DNA of 64,000 nt from Azohydromonas sediminis (GTDB lineage Bacteria > Pseudomonadota > Gammaproteobacteria > Burkholderiales > Burkholderiaceae_C): assembly GCF_003574675.1 (NCBI RefSeq), contig NZ_QOAZ01000007.1:62001-126000 (forward strand), read 5' to 3'. This document shows positions 16,757 to 25,749 of this stretch, in pieces. The translations under genes and the position numbers were made by a program. The notes under the pieces are model-generated. The model was given only the letters and a program-made list of their open reading frames with translations. It made no database searches and was not told where the DNA came from. The number at the start of each line of letters is the position of its first letter. The first letter of the stretch is position 1.

Positions 16757-18228
16757 CAGGCGCCTCCTGCCACGCGGCCGCCGGGCCACGCGTCGAACGC
16801 GAAGCGCGCACTCAGCCGCAACCCGGGGCGGCCCTGCCCTGCGCGATGCAGCGGCTCGCACTCCAGCCGCGCTCCGAGCGCCCACACGCGCTCGTGCAGG
16901 CCGGCGAGTCCGCTGCCGCGGCGCCAGGCGGCATCGAGGTCGTCGATGCCCACGCCGTCGTCTTCGACACGCCATTGAAGGGTCTGCGGCCGCTTCGCGT
17001 CACCGTGCAGCTGCAGCTCCACGTGCGCGCGCGTGGCCTGCGCATGCCGCGCGACGTTCGTCAGCGCTTCCTGCGTGATGCGGTAGACCGTCAGCGCCAG
17101 CGGCCCCGGCAGCGCGACGTCGGCCGCCGCGTCGCCGTGGCCGACGTGCACCGTCACGCGCAAGCCCTGGCGCACGCCGTGCCAGCCCGCCGCCAGCGCC
17201 TCGATGCGCTCGCCCAGACGCCGCAGCGTCGGCGCCGCGCCGTCGCCGCCGAGCGGATTCAGCCGCGAGAGCAGGTCGCGGACCTCGCGCTGCAGACATT
17301 CGCCATGCGCGGCGATGCCGGCGAGCACGGTGCGCACCTCGTCGCCGAAGCAGCCCCCGCGCTCGTCGAGGCGGCGCGCCAGCCAGGCGACGTCGGCGCG
17401 CAGCGCCGTCAGTCGCTGGCCGAGTTCGTCGTGCAGTTCGCGCGCGATGCGCTGGCGCTCTTCTTCCTGCACGCCGAGCAGCTGTTGCGTCAGTAGCCGC
17501 TGGCGCTGCTGCGCCGCGTCGAGCGCCTGCGCGAGGTGGCGCAGCGTCGCCGCGACGGCCTCGAGCTCGGTCACCGGCATCGGCGGCAGGTGGCGCAAAG
17601 CGTCGCGGTCGTGCGATTCGGCGCGCACGATGGCGCGACGCATTGCGTCGAGCGGCGCCAGCGCGCGCCGCGCGCTCCACGCCATCGCCGCCAGCGCACC
17701 GGCGGCCAGCAGCAACATCATGAGCAGCGACTCGATGGTGCTGGCCAGGGCTTCGGCGCGCTCGCTGTCCGGCGCCGGCTGCAGCGTGACGCGCCACGCC
17801 GGCGCCGACGGCCGCGGCAGATCCCACTGCACGGCAGGCGTGCGCGCATCGGCCGCGGTCGGCCCGACGGCATCGCTGGCGTACACGGTGCGCCCCTGCG
17901 CGTCGTGCACGACGAGCCGCAGGTGACGCAGGCGCTGCGCCGCCTCGAGCGCATGCAGCTGCGCGAGCACGTCGTCGTCGCTGCGCGTGTGGGCCGTCGA
18001 CAGTGTCGCGGCCAGCTGCGCCAGCACCATCGCACCGCCCAGCTCGTCGCCGACGTCGCGCTCGGTGCGCGCCCACGCGAGCACGAGCGCGAGCACGACG
18101 ACGATGACGACGATGAGCGCCGAGCGCCGGGCGATCAGCCGCGTGAGCGACACGGTGGGCGCCACGGCCGCGGCGTCGGCGCGGGCCTGAGCGCCAAGCA
18201 CGGTGGCAAGGGGTGTCGAGCGTTGCAT
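16756..18228 (-). CDS. MoxY-like sensor histidine kinase
   Basis: The 490-residue kinase has two transmembrane helices (about 35-52 and 165-185) flanking a periplasmic sensor of the LapD/MoxY N-terminal type, a short HAMP-like segment, and a HisKA_3 dimerisation domain with EEERQRIARELHDELGQRL (phosphorylated H266). The C-terminal ATPase domain has NVARHAQAT and DDGVGI motifs. This architecture is that of MoxY, linked to methanol/alcohol dehydrogenase control. It is divergent from the TonB receptor gene (149 bases apart) and coupled to its response regulator. The signal sensed is unknown. Confidence 0.83.
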   Translation of the reverse strand: MQRSTPLATVLGAQARADAAAVAPTVSLTRLIARRSALIVVIVVVLALVLAWARTERDVGDELGGAMVLAQLAATLSTAHTRSDDDVLAQLHALEAAQRLRHLRLVVHDAQGRTVYASDAVGPTAADARTPAVQWDLPRPSAPAWRVTLQPAPDSERAEALASTIESLLMMLLLAAGALAAMAWSARRALAPLDAMRRAIVRAESHDRDALRHLPPMPVTELEAVAATLRHLAQALDAAQQRQRLLTQQLLGVQEEERQRIARELHDELGQRLTALRADVAWLARRLDERGGCFGDEVRTVLAGIAAHGECLQREVRDLLSRLNPLGGDGAAPTLRRLGERIEALAAGWHGVRQGLRVTVHVGHGDAAADVALPGPLALTVYRITQEALTNVARHAQATRAHVELQLHGDAKRPQTLQWRVEDDGVGIDDLDAAWRRGSGLAGLHERVWALGARLECEPLHRAGQGRPGLRLSARFAFDAWPGGRVAGGA

Positions 18229-18310
18229 CGTGAGCGCATTGTCGGTCGCGCACCCGCGGCGACGCCGCGAGAGCACGCCGCCGGCGATCGGGAGCTTTTC
18301 CCGGGCTCGC

Positions 18311-18326
18311 GGGCACGGCCGCTGCA
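18311..18326 (+). promoter_or_regulatory. Candidate sigma-54 promoter of the TonB-dependent receptor
   Basis: GGGCACGGCCGCTGCA matches TGGCACG-N4-TTGCA at all but two positions, with the GG/GC pairs 10 bases apart. The transcript would begin near 18337, about 40 bases before the ATG at 18378. No TGTTCCAC dyad was seen between it and the kinase gene. Confidence 0.62.
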
Positions 18327-18377
18327 ATGCCGTTGCGGGCGCGTCCGCGCCCCAACGACATCGACGACGAGGAGACC

Positions 18378-20672
18378 ATGACCGCTCGACTGCTTTGCAT
18401 CGCGCGCCGCCGGCACGCGTTCACCCCCCTGCGACCCGCTGCGCTCGCGGCAGCGTGCATCGCCGCACTGATGCCGGCGGCGCTGCACGCCCAGACGCCG
18501 GCCGCCACCGTGGAAATCATCGGCACCGCGCCGCTGCCCGGCCAGGGCATCGACCGCAACTGGCTGCCCTACGGCACGCAGGTCCTGCGCCGTGCCGAGA
18601 TCGACGGCGCCGGCAGCGACAACCTGATCGACCTGTTCGACCGCCGGCTGCCCGGTGTGCAGCGCAACGACATCCAGGGCAGCCCCTACCAGGGCGACCT
18701 CACTTACCGCGGCTTCCGCGCCTCGGGGCTGCTGGGCGCCGCGCAGGGGCTGTCGGTGTATCTCGACGGCGTGCGCATCAACGAGGCTTTCGGCGACATC
18801 GTGCAATGGGACCTCGTGCCCGAGTACGCGCTCGACAGCGTCGCCCTCGTGCCCGGCGCCAACCCGGCATTCGGCCTGAACACCCTCGGCGGCGCGATCT
18901 CGCTGACGACGCTCGACGGCCGCCGGGCGGCCGGCACGCGCGCCGATCTGACGCTGGGCAGCTTCGGCCGCCGACGCGTCGACGCGTCCCACGGAAGCGC
19001 GGGCGACGACGGCTGGCACCACTACGTCGCCGGCACGGCGTTCGCCGAGGACGGCTGGCGCGACCATTCCGCCGGCCGCATCGGCCTGGTCTTTGCCAAG
19101 GTCGGGCACAGCCAGGGCGACACCGACTGGTCGCTCGGACTGCTGGCCGGCCGCAGCCGCCTGATCGGCAACGGCCTCGTGCCCGCCTACACGCTCGACG
19201 ACGACGGCGGCGACATCGACACCGAGCCCGATCTGTACGCCGCGCGGCGCAGTGCGATCTACACGCACCCCGACCTGACGCGCAACGAGCTGCTGCAGCT
19301 GGCGTTCAACGCCCGCCACGCGATCGATGCCGCCACCGAGCTCGAGCTGCTGGCCTACGTGCGCTCGAGCCGCCGCCGCACCGTCAACGGCGACGCCGCC
19401 GACGACGGCGATGCCGAGGCGTCGCTGAACAGCTCGCACACGACGCAGCTCACGGGCGGCGTCGCGGCCAGCGTGTCACGCAGCGTCGGCAGCCACCAGC
19501 TGCAGTTGGGCGCGTCGCTCGACGCCGGACGCACGCGCTACGCACAGACCGAACAGGAAGGCGAGTTCACCGCCTCGCGCGGCGTCGTCGGCGATCCCGA
19601 CGAGCCGCCCGAACTCAGCGCGAAGGTGCGCGGCCGGTCGCTGGCCTTCGGCCTGTGGGCGATGGACACCTGGCGGCTCGCGCCGGCCACCGCGCTGACG
19701 GCCTCGGCGCGCTACAACCACGCGCGTGTCAGCAACACGCTGACCACCGTCGACGACGACACCGGCCTGCTGGAAGAAAAGCCGCGGGAGCGCTTCACGT
19801 ACCGCAGCCTGAACCCGGCGCTGGGCCTGGCGCACCAGCCGACGCCGTCGCTGACGCTGTTCGGCAACGTGGCGCGCAACACGCGCGTGCCCACCGTGAT
19901 CGAACTCGGCTGCGCCGACCCCGACGAGCCGTGCCGCCTGCCGGCCGGGCTGCAGAGCGACCCGTACCTGAAGCAGGTGAAATCGACCACCGTCGAAGTC
20001 GGCGCGCGCTGGCGCGTGACGGACGCACAGCGAATCGCGCTGTCGCTGTACCGCACCGACAACCGCGACGACATCCTGTTCACCAGCGTCAGCGCGACCA
20101 GCCAGCTCGGCTACTTCCGCAACTTCGACAAGACGCGGCACCAGGGGCTCGACGTGCAGTGGGACGGCCGCCTCGGCGCCGTGCGCGCGTGGGCCGCCTA
20201 CAGCCTGCTCGAGGCCACTTACCAGGCCGACGGCACGCTGCGCATCGGCGAGCGCAACGTCGAGGTCAGCCCGGGCATGCTCATGGCCGGGCTGCCGCGG
20301 CACACCGTCAAGATGGGGCTGGACTGGCAGGTCGCACCGGCGTGGACGCTCGGTGCCGATGCCAGCTGGCGCTCGCGGCGCATCGTGCAGGGCAACGAAG
20401 ACGGTCTCGTCGAGGACGGCGGCGACGCCTTCGATGCGAGCCTGCCCGGCTATGCCCTCGTCAATCTGCGCGCCGCGTGGAAACCGCGCAAAGACATCGA
20501 GCTGGGACTGCGCATCGACAACGTCTTCGACCGGCGCTACGAGACCTATGGCGCCCTGGCCGAAACCGTGTTCGACGCCAGCGGCGCCTACACCGGTGTC
20601 GAGCGCGACGCCGTCTTCGTCGCACCCGGCGCCCCCCGCGCGTATTACGTGACGCTGCGCGTGCGCTTCTGA
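18378..20672 (+). CDS. TonB-dependent outer-membrane receptor
   Basis: The 764-residue protein has a signal peptide (ending ALHAQ), a plug domain (about 45-170, with GLSVYLDGVRINEAFGDIVQ and NPAFGLNTLGGAISL) and a beta-barrel ending in a terminal aromatic residue (YYVTLRVRF). A TonB box is not obvious, though TVEIIGTAPL lies in the right place. The ligand cannot be read from sequence. Position beside a MoxYX-type pair, and a sigma-54 promoter like those of the lanthanide-type dehydrogenase genes, suggest uptake of a lanthanide chelate or PQQ. The ATG has a GAGGAGA ribosome-binding site. Confidence 0.85.
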   Translation: MTARLLCIARRRHAFTPLRPAALAAACIAALMPAALHAQTPAATVEIIGTAPLPGQGIDRNWLPYGTQVLRRAEIDGAGSDNLIDLFDRRLPGVQRNDIQGSPYQGDLTYRGFRASGLLGAAQGLSVYLDGVRINEAFGDIVQWDLVPEYALDSVALVPGANPAFGLNTLGGAISLTTLDGRRAAGTRADLTLGSFGRRRVDASHGSAGDDGWHHYVAGTAFAEDGWRDHSAGRIGLVFAKVGHSQGDTDWSLGLLAGRSRLIGNGLVPAYTLDDDGGDIDTEPDLYAARRSAIYTHPDLTRNELLQLAFNARHAIDAATELELLAYVRSSRRRTVNGDAADDGDAEASLNSSHTTQLTGGVAASVSRSVGSHQLQLGASLDAGRTRYAQTEQEGEFTASRGVVGDPDEPPELSAKVRGRSLAFGLWAMDTWRLAPATALTASARYNHARVSNTLTTVDDDTGLLEEKPRERFTYRSLNPALGLAHQPTPSLTLFGNVARNTRVPTVIELGCADPDEPCRLPAGLQSDPYLKQVKSTTVEVGARWRVTDAQRIALSLYRTDNRDDILFTSVSATSQLGYFRNFDKTRHQGLDVQWDGRLGAVRAWAAYSLLEATYQADGTLRIGERNVEVSPGMLMAGLPRHTVKMGLDWQVAPAWTLGADASWRSRRIVQGNEDGLVEDGGDAFDASLPGYALVNLRAAWKPRKDIELGLRIDNVFDRRYETYGALAETVFDASGAYTGVERDAVFVAPGAPRAYYVTLRVRF

Positions 20673-20710
20673 GCTCAGGAGCGGCAGGCGGCAGCGCGCG
20701 GCTGCCCCAA

Positions 20711-20773
20711 GAACCTCAGGGCAGTAGCACGCTGCTGCCGCACGAACCTCAGGGCAGCAGCACGCTGCTGCCC
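20711..20773. repeat. 33-bp tandem repeat over the 3' end of the quinone reductase gene
   Basis: The unit GAACCTCAGGGCAGTAGCAC plus 13 more bases (20711-20743) is repeated at 20744-20773 with one T/C difference. The second copy contains the last codons and stop of the minus-strand quinone reductase, so the tail encoding GSSVLLP-stop has been duplicated downstream. It probably arose by slippage or unequal recombination and does not alter the protein. Confidence 0.75.
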
Positions 20774-21744
20774 GTGGTGCGCCGCGCCTCGAGATCGCGG
20801 TGCGCGAGCGCGACGTCGGCCAGCGGGTAGCGCTGGTCGATGCGGATCTTGACCTGCCCCGACAGCACGACGGCGAACAGGTCGTCGGCCATCGCCTGCG
20901 TGCTCTCGCGCGTGGCGATGTGCGTGAACAGCGTCTGCCGCGTGACGTACAGCGAACCCTTGGCCGCCAGCGTCGCCACCTGCAGCGGCGGCACCGGCCC
21001 CGACGACTGGCCGAAGCTGGCCAGCAGGCCGAACGGCGCCAGGCAGTCGAGCGAGCGCTCGAACGTGTCCTTGCCGACCGAGTCGTAGACGACCTTGACG
21101 CCGCGCCCGCCGGTGATCTCGCGCACGCGCGCGACGAAGTCCTCCTTGTTGTAGTTGATCGCGTGCGCCGCACCGTGCTCGAGCGCGAGCTGGCACTTGG
21201 CGTCGCTGCCGGCGGTGGCGATCAGCTGCAGCCCCAGCGCCCGTGCCCACTGGCACGCGATCAGGCCCACCCCGCCGGCGGCGGCGTGGAACACGATGGG
21301 GTCGCCCGGCTGCAGGCCGCCTTGCGGCAGCGTCTTCTTCAGCAGGTACTGCACCGTCAGGCCCTTGAGCATCATCGCCGCGCCGGTCTCGAAGTCGATC
21401 CCGTCGGGCAGCTTGACGACGCACTTGGCCGGCATCACGCGCCGCTCGCTGTAGGCGCCGGGCGGCATGCTCGCGTAGGCGGCGCGGTCGCCCGGCTTCA
21501 GGTGCGTGACGCCGTCACCGACCGCCTCGACGACGCCGGCGCCTTCCATGCCGAGCGCCAGCGGCAGCGGATTCGGATAGCGGCCGGTGCGCTGGTACAC
21601 GTCGATGAAGTTCAGCCCGCAGGCGTGGTGGCGGATGCGGATCTCGCCCGGACCGGGGTCGCCGACGGCGACGTCGACGAGCCGCATCTCGTCGGGCCCG
21701 CCGAACTGCTCGATCATCACGGTCTTGCTCAAGGTCTCGGCCAT
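20749..21744 (-). CDS. NADPH:quinone oxidoreductase, zinc-independent MDR family
   Basis: The 331-residue protein has the MDR N-terminal GroES-like fold (VDVAVGDPGPGEIRIRHHAC, then GLNFIDVYQRTGRYP) and a Rossmann domain with AAAGGVGLIACQWA, the NADPH motif of QOR. No catalytic zinc cysteines are present. It should reduce quinones to semiquinones or hydroquinones in the cytoplasm. The ATG at 21744 gives the family's usual length. The 3' end is part of a tandem repeat. Confidence 0.87.
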   Translation of the reverse strand: MAETLSKTVMIEQFGGPDEMRLVDVAVGDPGPGEIRIRHHACGLNFIDVYQRTGRYPNPLPLALGMEGAGVVEAVGDGVTHLKPGDRAAYASMPPGAYSERRVMPAKCVVKLPDGIDFETGAAMMLKGLTVQYLLKKTLPQGGLQPGDPIVFHAAAGGVGLIACQWARALGLQLIATAGSDAKCQLALEHGAAHAINYNKEDFVARVREITGGRGVKVVYDSVGKDTFERSLDCLAPFGLLASFGQSSGPVPPLQVATLAAKGSLYVTRQTLFTHIATRESTQAMADDLFAVVLSGQVKIRIDQRYPLADVALAHRDLEARRTTGSSVLLP

Positions 21745-21800
21745 CGCTCGCTCCGGTGGAAGGGGGTCGGGTGCACGGCCACGCCGCGCGGCGGCGCAGG

Positions 21801-22190
21801 TTAGCGCATCCGCCGTGGCCGCGTGGCGCAGCGGGCGTGGCGGCGCAGCACCCACGCGTACAGGCCCGCGTTGACGAGCGCCAGCGCGCCGGCCAGCACC
21901 CACTGGGCCTCGCGCGTGAGCCCGGCCGGGTAGACGATGGCGCCGAGGTAATGCTCGACGAAGCTGCCGGCGTAGCCCGCCTCGCCAGCCGCGCGCCGCA
22001 GCGCGACTTCGAGCGGCGTCAGCGGGCACAGGCCGCCGCTGGCCTCGATCCACAGCCCCCAGGCCAGCGCCGGCAGGTGCGCCCATGCGAGCCGCGGCCA
22101 GCGCGCGACGGCCAGCGCGCCCGCGACGACCCACGCGATGAACAGCGCGTGCAGCACGAGCACGGCGTCGGCGAGAATGGCTGCGATCAT
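21801..22190 (-). CDS. DUF2784 family small membrane protein
   Basis: The 129-residue protein has three to four hydrophobic segments and the motif CPLTPLE followed by FVEHYLGAIVYP, conserved in DUF2784. The function is unknown. It is divergent from the DUF2007 gene, only 21 bases apart. Confidence 0.78.
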   Translation of the reverse strand: MIAAILADAVLVLHALFIAWVVAGALAVARWPRLAWAHLPALAWGLWIEASGGLCPLTPLEVALRRAAGEAGYAGSFVEHYLGAIVYPAGLTREAQWVLAGALALVNAGLYAWVLRRHARCATRPRRMR

Positions 22191-22211
22191 GAATCGATGT
22201 TCCCACGCGCG

Positions 22212-22517
22212 ATGCGGCGCGTGACCTCCGCGCCCAACCTCGCCGTGGCCACGCTGTGGGCCGACGTGCTCGCGCAGGCCGGCATCGCGGCGACGGTGCA
22301 GCGCCAGTGGACGAGCAGCATCGCCGGCGAGATCCCGCCCGACCAGGCCTGGCCCGAGGTCTGGGTCGCCGACGACGCGCAGCTCGACGCCGCGCGCGAG
22401 CTGCTGCGCGCGCTCGAACGCGCCCCGCAGCGCGACTGGGTGTGCCGCGAATGCGGCGAGCGCGTCGAGGGCGCGTTCGAGCAGTGCTGGCACTGCGGCG
22501 CGTCGATGCCGCGCTGA
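22212..22517 (+). CDS. DUF2007 signal-transducing-type protein with zinc ribbon
   Basis: The 101-residue product begins MRRVTSAPNLAVATLWADVL, the usual DUF2007 start, which decides for the ATG at 22212 over 22197. The C-terminus has CRECGERVEGAFEQCWHCG, a four-cysteine zinc ribbon. The biochemical role of the family is not known. It precedes the DMT transporter by 25 bases. Confidence 0.78.
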   Translation: MRRVTSAPNLAVATLWADVLAQAGIAATVQRQWTSSIAGEIPPDQAWPEVWVADDAQLDAARELLRALERAPQRDWVCRECGERVEGAFEQCWHCGASMPR

Positions 22518-22542
22518 CCCCCCCGTTCTCCGGACGCCGCGC

Positions 22543-23487
22543 ATGCGCCTGTCGCCCCGCCTCGTCGTGCTGCTGACGCTGCCGCCACTGCTGTGGGCGG
22601 CCAACGCGATCGTCGGCCGGCTGATGGTCGGCCAGGTGCCGCCGGTCACGCTCAACGCGCTGCGCTGGATCCTCGTCGCGGTGCTGCTGCTGCCGCTGGG
22701 CTGGCGCGCGCTGGCCACCGCCGGCGCGCGCCGCGCCGTGATGGCGCGCTGGCGCGAGCTGGCCTTGCTCGGTCTGCTCGGCATGGGCTGCTTCAACACG
22801 CTGCAGTACACCGCGCTGACGACGTCGACGCCGCTGAACGTGACGCTGATCGCCGCCAGCACGCCGGTGTGGATGCTCGCGGTCGGCGCGCTCGCCTACC
22901 ACGAGCCGGTCACGCGCCGCGCACTGGCCGGTGCGCTGCTGTCGCTGGCCGGCGTGGCGGCCGTGCTGTCGCGCGGCGAGCCGGCGCGGCTGGTACAGGT
23001 GCAGTTCGTGGCCGGCGACCTGTGGATGCTGCTGGCCGTCTTCACGTGGGCGTTGTACACGTGGCGCCTCGCGCGTCCCGGGCCGCTGATGCGCGCCGAC
23101 GCGCGCCCGGCGTGGAACTGGGTCGAGTTCCTGCTCGTGCAGACGCTGTTCGGCGTCGCGTGGAGCGCCGCGTTCGCCGCCGGCGAGCTCGCGTGGGCCG
23201 ACCCGGCGCCGATCGCGTGGACGTGGCCGGTGGTGCTCGCGGTGGTCTACGTTGCGGTCGGCCCGTCGATCATCGCCTATTACTGCTGGGGCCGCGGCGT
23301 CGCGCACGTCGGCCCCGCGGTGGCCGCGTTCTTCGGCAACCTGTCGCCGCTGTTCGCGGCACTGATGCAAGCCGCGCTGCTGCGCGAGCCGCCGCGCGCG
23401 TACCACGCGCTGGCGTTCGCGCTGATCGTCGGCGGCATCGTCGTCTCCACGCGCCGCCCGGCCGCCGTGGCGGCCCAACCCCGATGA
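22543..23487 (+). CDS. EamA/DMT family transporter
   Basis: The 314-residue protein has ten hydrophobic helices in two EamA repeats. The first contains LLWAANAIVGRLMVGQVPPV and LRWILVA, and the second GPSIIAYYCWGRGVAHVGPA and FFGNLSPLFAA. These are inner-membrane exporters or importers of metabolites, often amino acids; the substrate is not predictable. The stop overlaps the ATG of the nitroreductase gene (ATGA). Confidence 0.85.
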   Translation: MRLSPRLVVLLTLPPLLWAANAIVGRLMVGQVPPVTLNALRWILVAVLLLPLGWRALATAGARRAVMARWRELALLGLLGMGCFNTLQYTALTTSTPLNVTLIAASTPVWMLAVGALAYHEPVTRRALAGALLSLAGVAAVLSRGEPARLVQVQFVAGDLWMLLAVFTWALYTWRLARPGPLMRADARPAWNWVEFLLVQTLFGVAWSAAFAAGELAWADPAPIAWTWPVVLAVVYVAVGPSIIAYYCWGRGVAHVGPAVAAFFGNLSPLFAALMQAALLREPPRAYHALAFALIVGGIVVSTRRPAAVAAQPR

Positions 23488-24095
23488 GCAGTGCCACCGA
23501 CCGCGACGACGACCTCGCCGACTTCGCCGCCGCGCTGATCGGCAGCCGCTTCTCGGTCGCGCCCAAGCGCCTCGCCCCTCCCGGCCCCGACGCCGAGCAG
23601 CTGCGCCGCATGGTCGAGGCTGCCGCGACCGCCCCCGACCACCGCGAGCTGCGGCCGTGGCGGCTGCTGCGCATCGCGCCCGCGCAGCGCGACGCGCTGG
23701 CCGACCTGTTCGAAGCCGCGCTGCTCGAACGCGACGCCGCGGCCGGCGCCGCCGAACGCGCCGACGCGCGCGCAAAGGCGCACCGTGCGCCCGAGCTGCT
23801 GCTGGCCGTCGCGCGGCTCGCGCCCGCGCACGACGACGTGACCGAGCCCGAGCGCTACGTCACGCTCGGCGCCGCGCTGATGGCGTTGCTGCTGTCGGCG
23901 CACGCGATGGGCTTCGGCGCGATGCTGACCTCGGGGCGCGCGCTGCGCAGCGCGCGCTTCGCGCGCGGCCTCGGGCTCGCCGACGACGAACGGCCGGTGT
24001 GCTTCGTCTCGATCGGCACCCCCACCGAAGTGCGCCGCCACGCGCGCGCGCCGGCGAGCGAGTGGCTCGCCGACTGGCAGCCGCCATCGGGCTGA
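23484..24095 (+). CDS. Nitroreductase family protein
   Basis: The 203-residue FMN-fold protein contains VEAAATAPDHRELRPWRLLR and LGAALMALLLSAHAMGFGAM, typical of the nitroreductase/YdjA group. It is translationally coupled to the DMT transporter and converges with argP. Substrate unknown. Confidence 0.82.
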   Translation: MSSATDRDDDLADFAAALIGSRFSVAPKRLAPPGPDAEQLRRMVEAAATAPDHRELRPWRLLRIAPAQRDALADLFEAALLERDAAAGAAERADARAKAHRAPELLLAVARLAPAHDDVTEPERYVTLGAALMALLLSAHAMGFGAMLTSGRALRSARFARGLGLADDERPVCFVSIGTPTEVRRHARAPASEWLADWQPPSG

Positions 24096-24122
24096 CCGCG
24101 CGCCGGCCGCGGACGACGTGCG

Positions 24123-25019
24123 TCAGCGCTCGAGCACGCGCGCCGCGGCGGCCACCACCGCGTCGGTCAGCTGCTGCAGCCGCGGTGACGCGAGCCGCGG
24201 GTGCTGCCAGTGCAGCGGCACGTGCAAGTCGTGGCCGGCGCGCAGTGCGACGAGCTCCCCGCACTCGAGCCGCGGCCGCACGAGCACCGCCGGATGCAGC
24301 CCCCAGCCCAGGCCTGCCACGCACGCGTCGACGAAAGCGTGCGTCGATGGCAGCCAGTGGCGCGGCGGCGCCACCGGCGCGCCGAGCTGCAGGCTCTCGA
24401 TCCACTGGTCCTGCAGCCGGTCCTTGGGGTTGAAGGTCAGGCACGGCGCGCGCGCGAGCGCCGCGGCGTCGATGCCGTCGGCGAAGTGCGCCGCGACGAA
24501 ACCCGGGCTCGCGCAGGCCACGTAGCGCAGGCGCCCGAGCGCGACGCTGCGGCAGCCCTGCACCGGCGCGGCCAGCGTCGTCACCGCGGCCAGCACGTCG
24601 CCGCGCTTGAGGCGCTCGGCGGTGTGCGCCTCGTCGTCGAGGCTGACGTCGAGCAGCGCGTCGCCGCCGGCACAGAACGCCGCCATCGCCGGCACGAACC
24701 ACGTCGCGAGGCTGTCGGCGTTGACGGCCACGCGCAGCGTCGGCGTACCGGCGCCGGCCTCGGCGAGCACCGGCAGCGCGGCGCGCAGGTCGGCCTCGAG
24801 CAGCGCGACCTGCTCGACGTGGCGCAGCAGCTGCAGTCCGACCGCGGTCGCGCTGCACGGCGCGCCGCGCACGACGAGCACCTGCCCGATGCGCTGCTCG
24901 AGCAGCCTGACGCGCTGCGACACCGCCGACGGCGTCAGGTGCAGCGCCTGCGCCGCGCGCTCGAAGCTGCCTTCGCGCACGACGGCGGCCAGCGCTTCGA
25001 GCAGGGTGTAGTCGAGCAT
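24123..25019 (-). CDS. argP: LysR-type regulator ArgP
   Basis: The 298-residue protein starts MLDYTLLEALAAVVREGSFE and has an N-terminal winged helix (RAAQALHLTPSAVSQRVRLL) and a LysR effector domain with the ArgP-like VNADSLATWFVPA. ArgP activates export of basic amino acids in response to arginine or lysine. It is divergent from the LysE/ArgO exporter gene 76 bases away, the standard arrangement. Confidence 0.9.
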   Translation of the reverse strand: MLDYTLLEALAAVVREGSFERAAQALHLTPSAVSQRVRLLEQRIGQVLVVRGAPCSATAVGLQLLRHVEQVALLEADLRAALPVLAEAGAGTPTLRVAVNADSLATWFVPAMAAFCAGGDALLDVSLDDEAHTAERLKRGDVLAAVTTLAAPVQGCRSVALGRLRYVACASPGFVAAHFADGIDAAALARAPCLTFNPKDRLQDQWIESLQLGAPVAPPRHWLPSTHAFVDACVAGLGWGLHPAVLVRPRLECGELVALRAGHDLHVPLHWQHPRLASPRLQQLTDAVVAAAARVLER

Positions 25020-25095
25020 TGGCTTCAGCGGCGCTTCAGCGGGTGCAGCAAGTCTAAGTGGCGGTCGTGGCGCGCCGCGGGCATGCTGCGCGCCG

Positions 25096-25719
25096 ATGTC
25101 CGCCGCCACCTCCGCCTGGGCCGCCGCGTCGCAGGGCTTCGCGCTCGGCGGCTCGCTGATCGTCGCCATCGGCGCGCAGAACGCCTTCGTGCTGCGCCAG
25201 GGGCTGCGGCGCGAGCACGTCGCCGCGATCGTCGTCTTCTGCATCTTCGCCGACGCGCTGCTGATGCTCGCCGGCATCGCGGGGCTGGCCAGCGTGCTCG
25301 GCCACCGGCCCGGGCTGGCGCGCGCGCTCACGGTCGGCGGGGCGGCGTTCCTCGCGGTCTACGGGCTGCGCGCGCTGTGGCGCGCGCTTCGCCCGCAGGC
25401 GCTGCGCGTGGCCGACGACGGCCGCGGCGTGACGCTGGCCGCCGCGCTCGCGCAGTGCGCCGCGTTCACGCTGCTGAACCCGCACGTCTACCTCGACACC
25501 GTGCTGCTGGTGGGCAGCGTCGGCGCGCGGCTCGGCGAACTGCGCGGGTGGTTCGCTGCCGGCGCCGTGCTCGCGAGCACGCTCTGGTTCACGGCGCTCG
25601 GCTTCGGCGCGCGGCTGCTGGCGCCGCTGTTCGCGCGGCCGCGCGCGTGGCAGGCGCTCGACGTGCTGATCGGCGTCGTGATGCTGGCACTCGCCGCGAT
25701 GCTGCTGGCGGGCTCCTGA
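25096..25719 (+). CDS. argO: LysE/ArgO basic amino acid exporter
   Basis: The 207-residue inner-membrane protein has the LysE-family motif GGSLIVAIGAQNAFVLRQGL in helix one and FTLLNPHVYLDTVLL in the middle, with about six helices. It exports arginine or lysine. It is divergent from argP, whose product should control it. Confidence 0.92.
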   Translation: MSAATSAWAAASQGFALGGSLIVAIGAQNAFVLRQGLRREHVAAIVVFCIFADALLMLAGIAGLASVLGHRPGLARALTVGGAAFLAVYGLRALWRALRPQALRVADDGRGVTLAAALAQCAAFTLLNPHVYLDTVLLVGSVGARLGELRGWFAAGAVLASTLWFTALGFGARLLAPLFARPRAWQALDVLIGVVMLALAAMLLAGS

Positions 25720-25749
25720 GGACCGCCGGCGGCTTCGCGCGGGCTCGGG

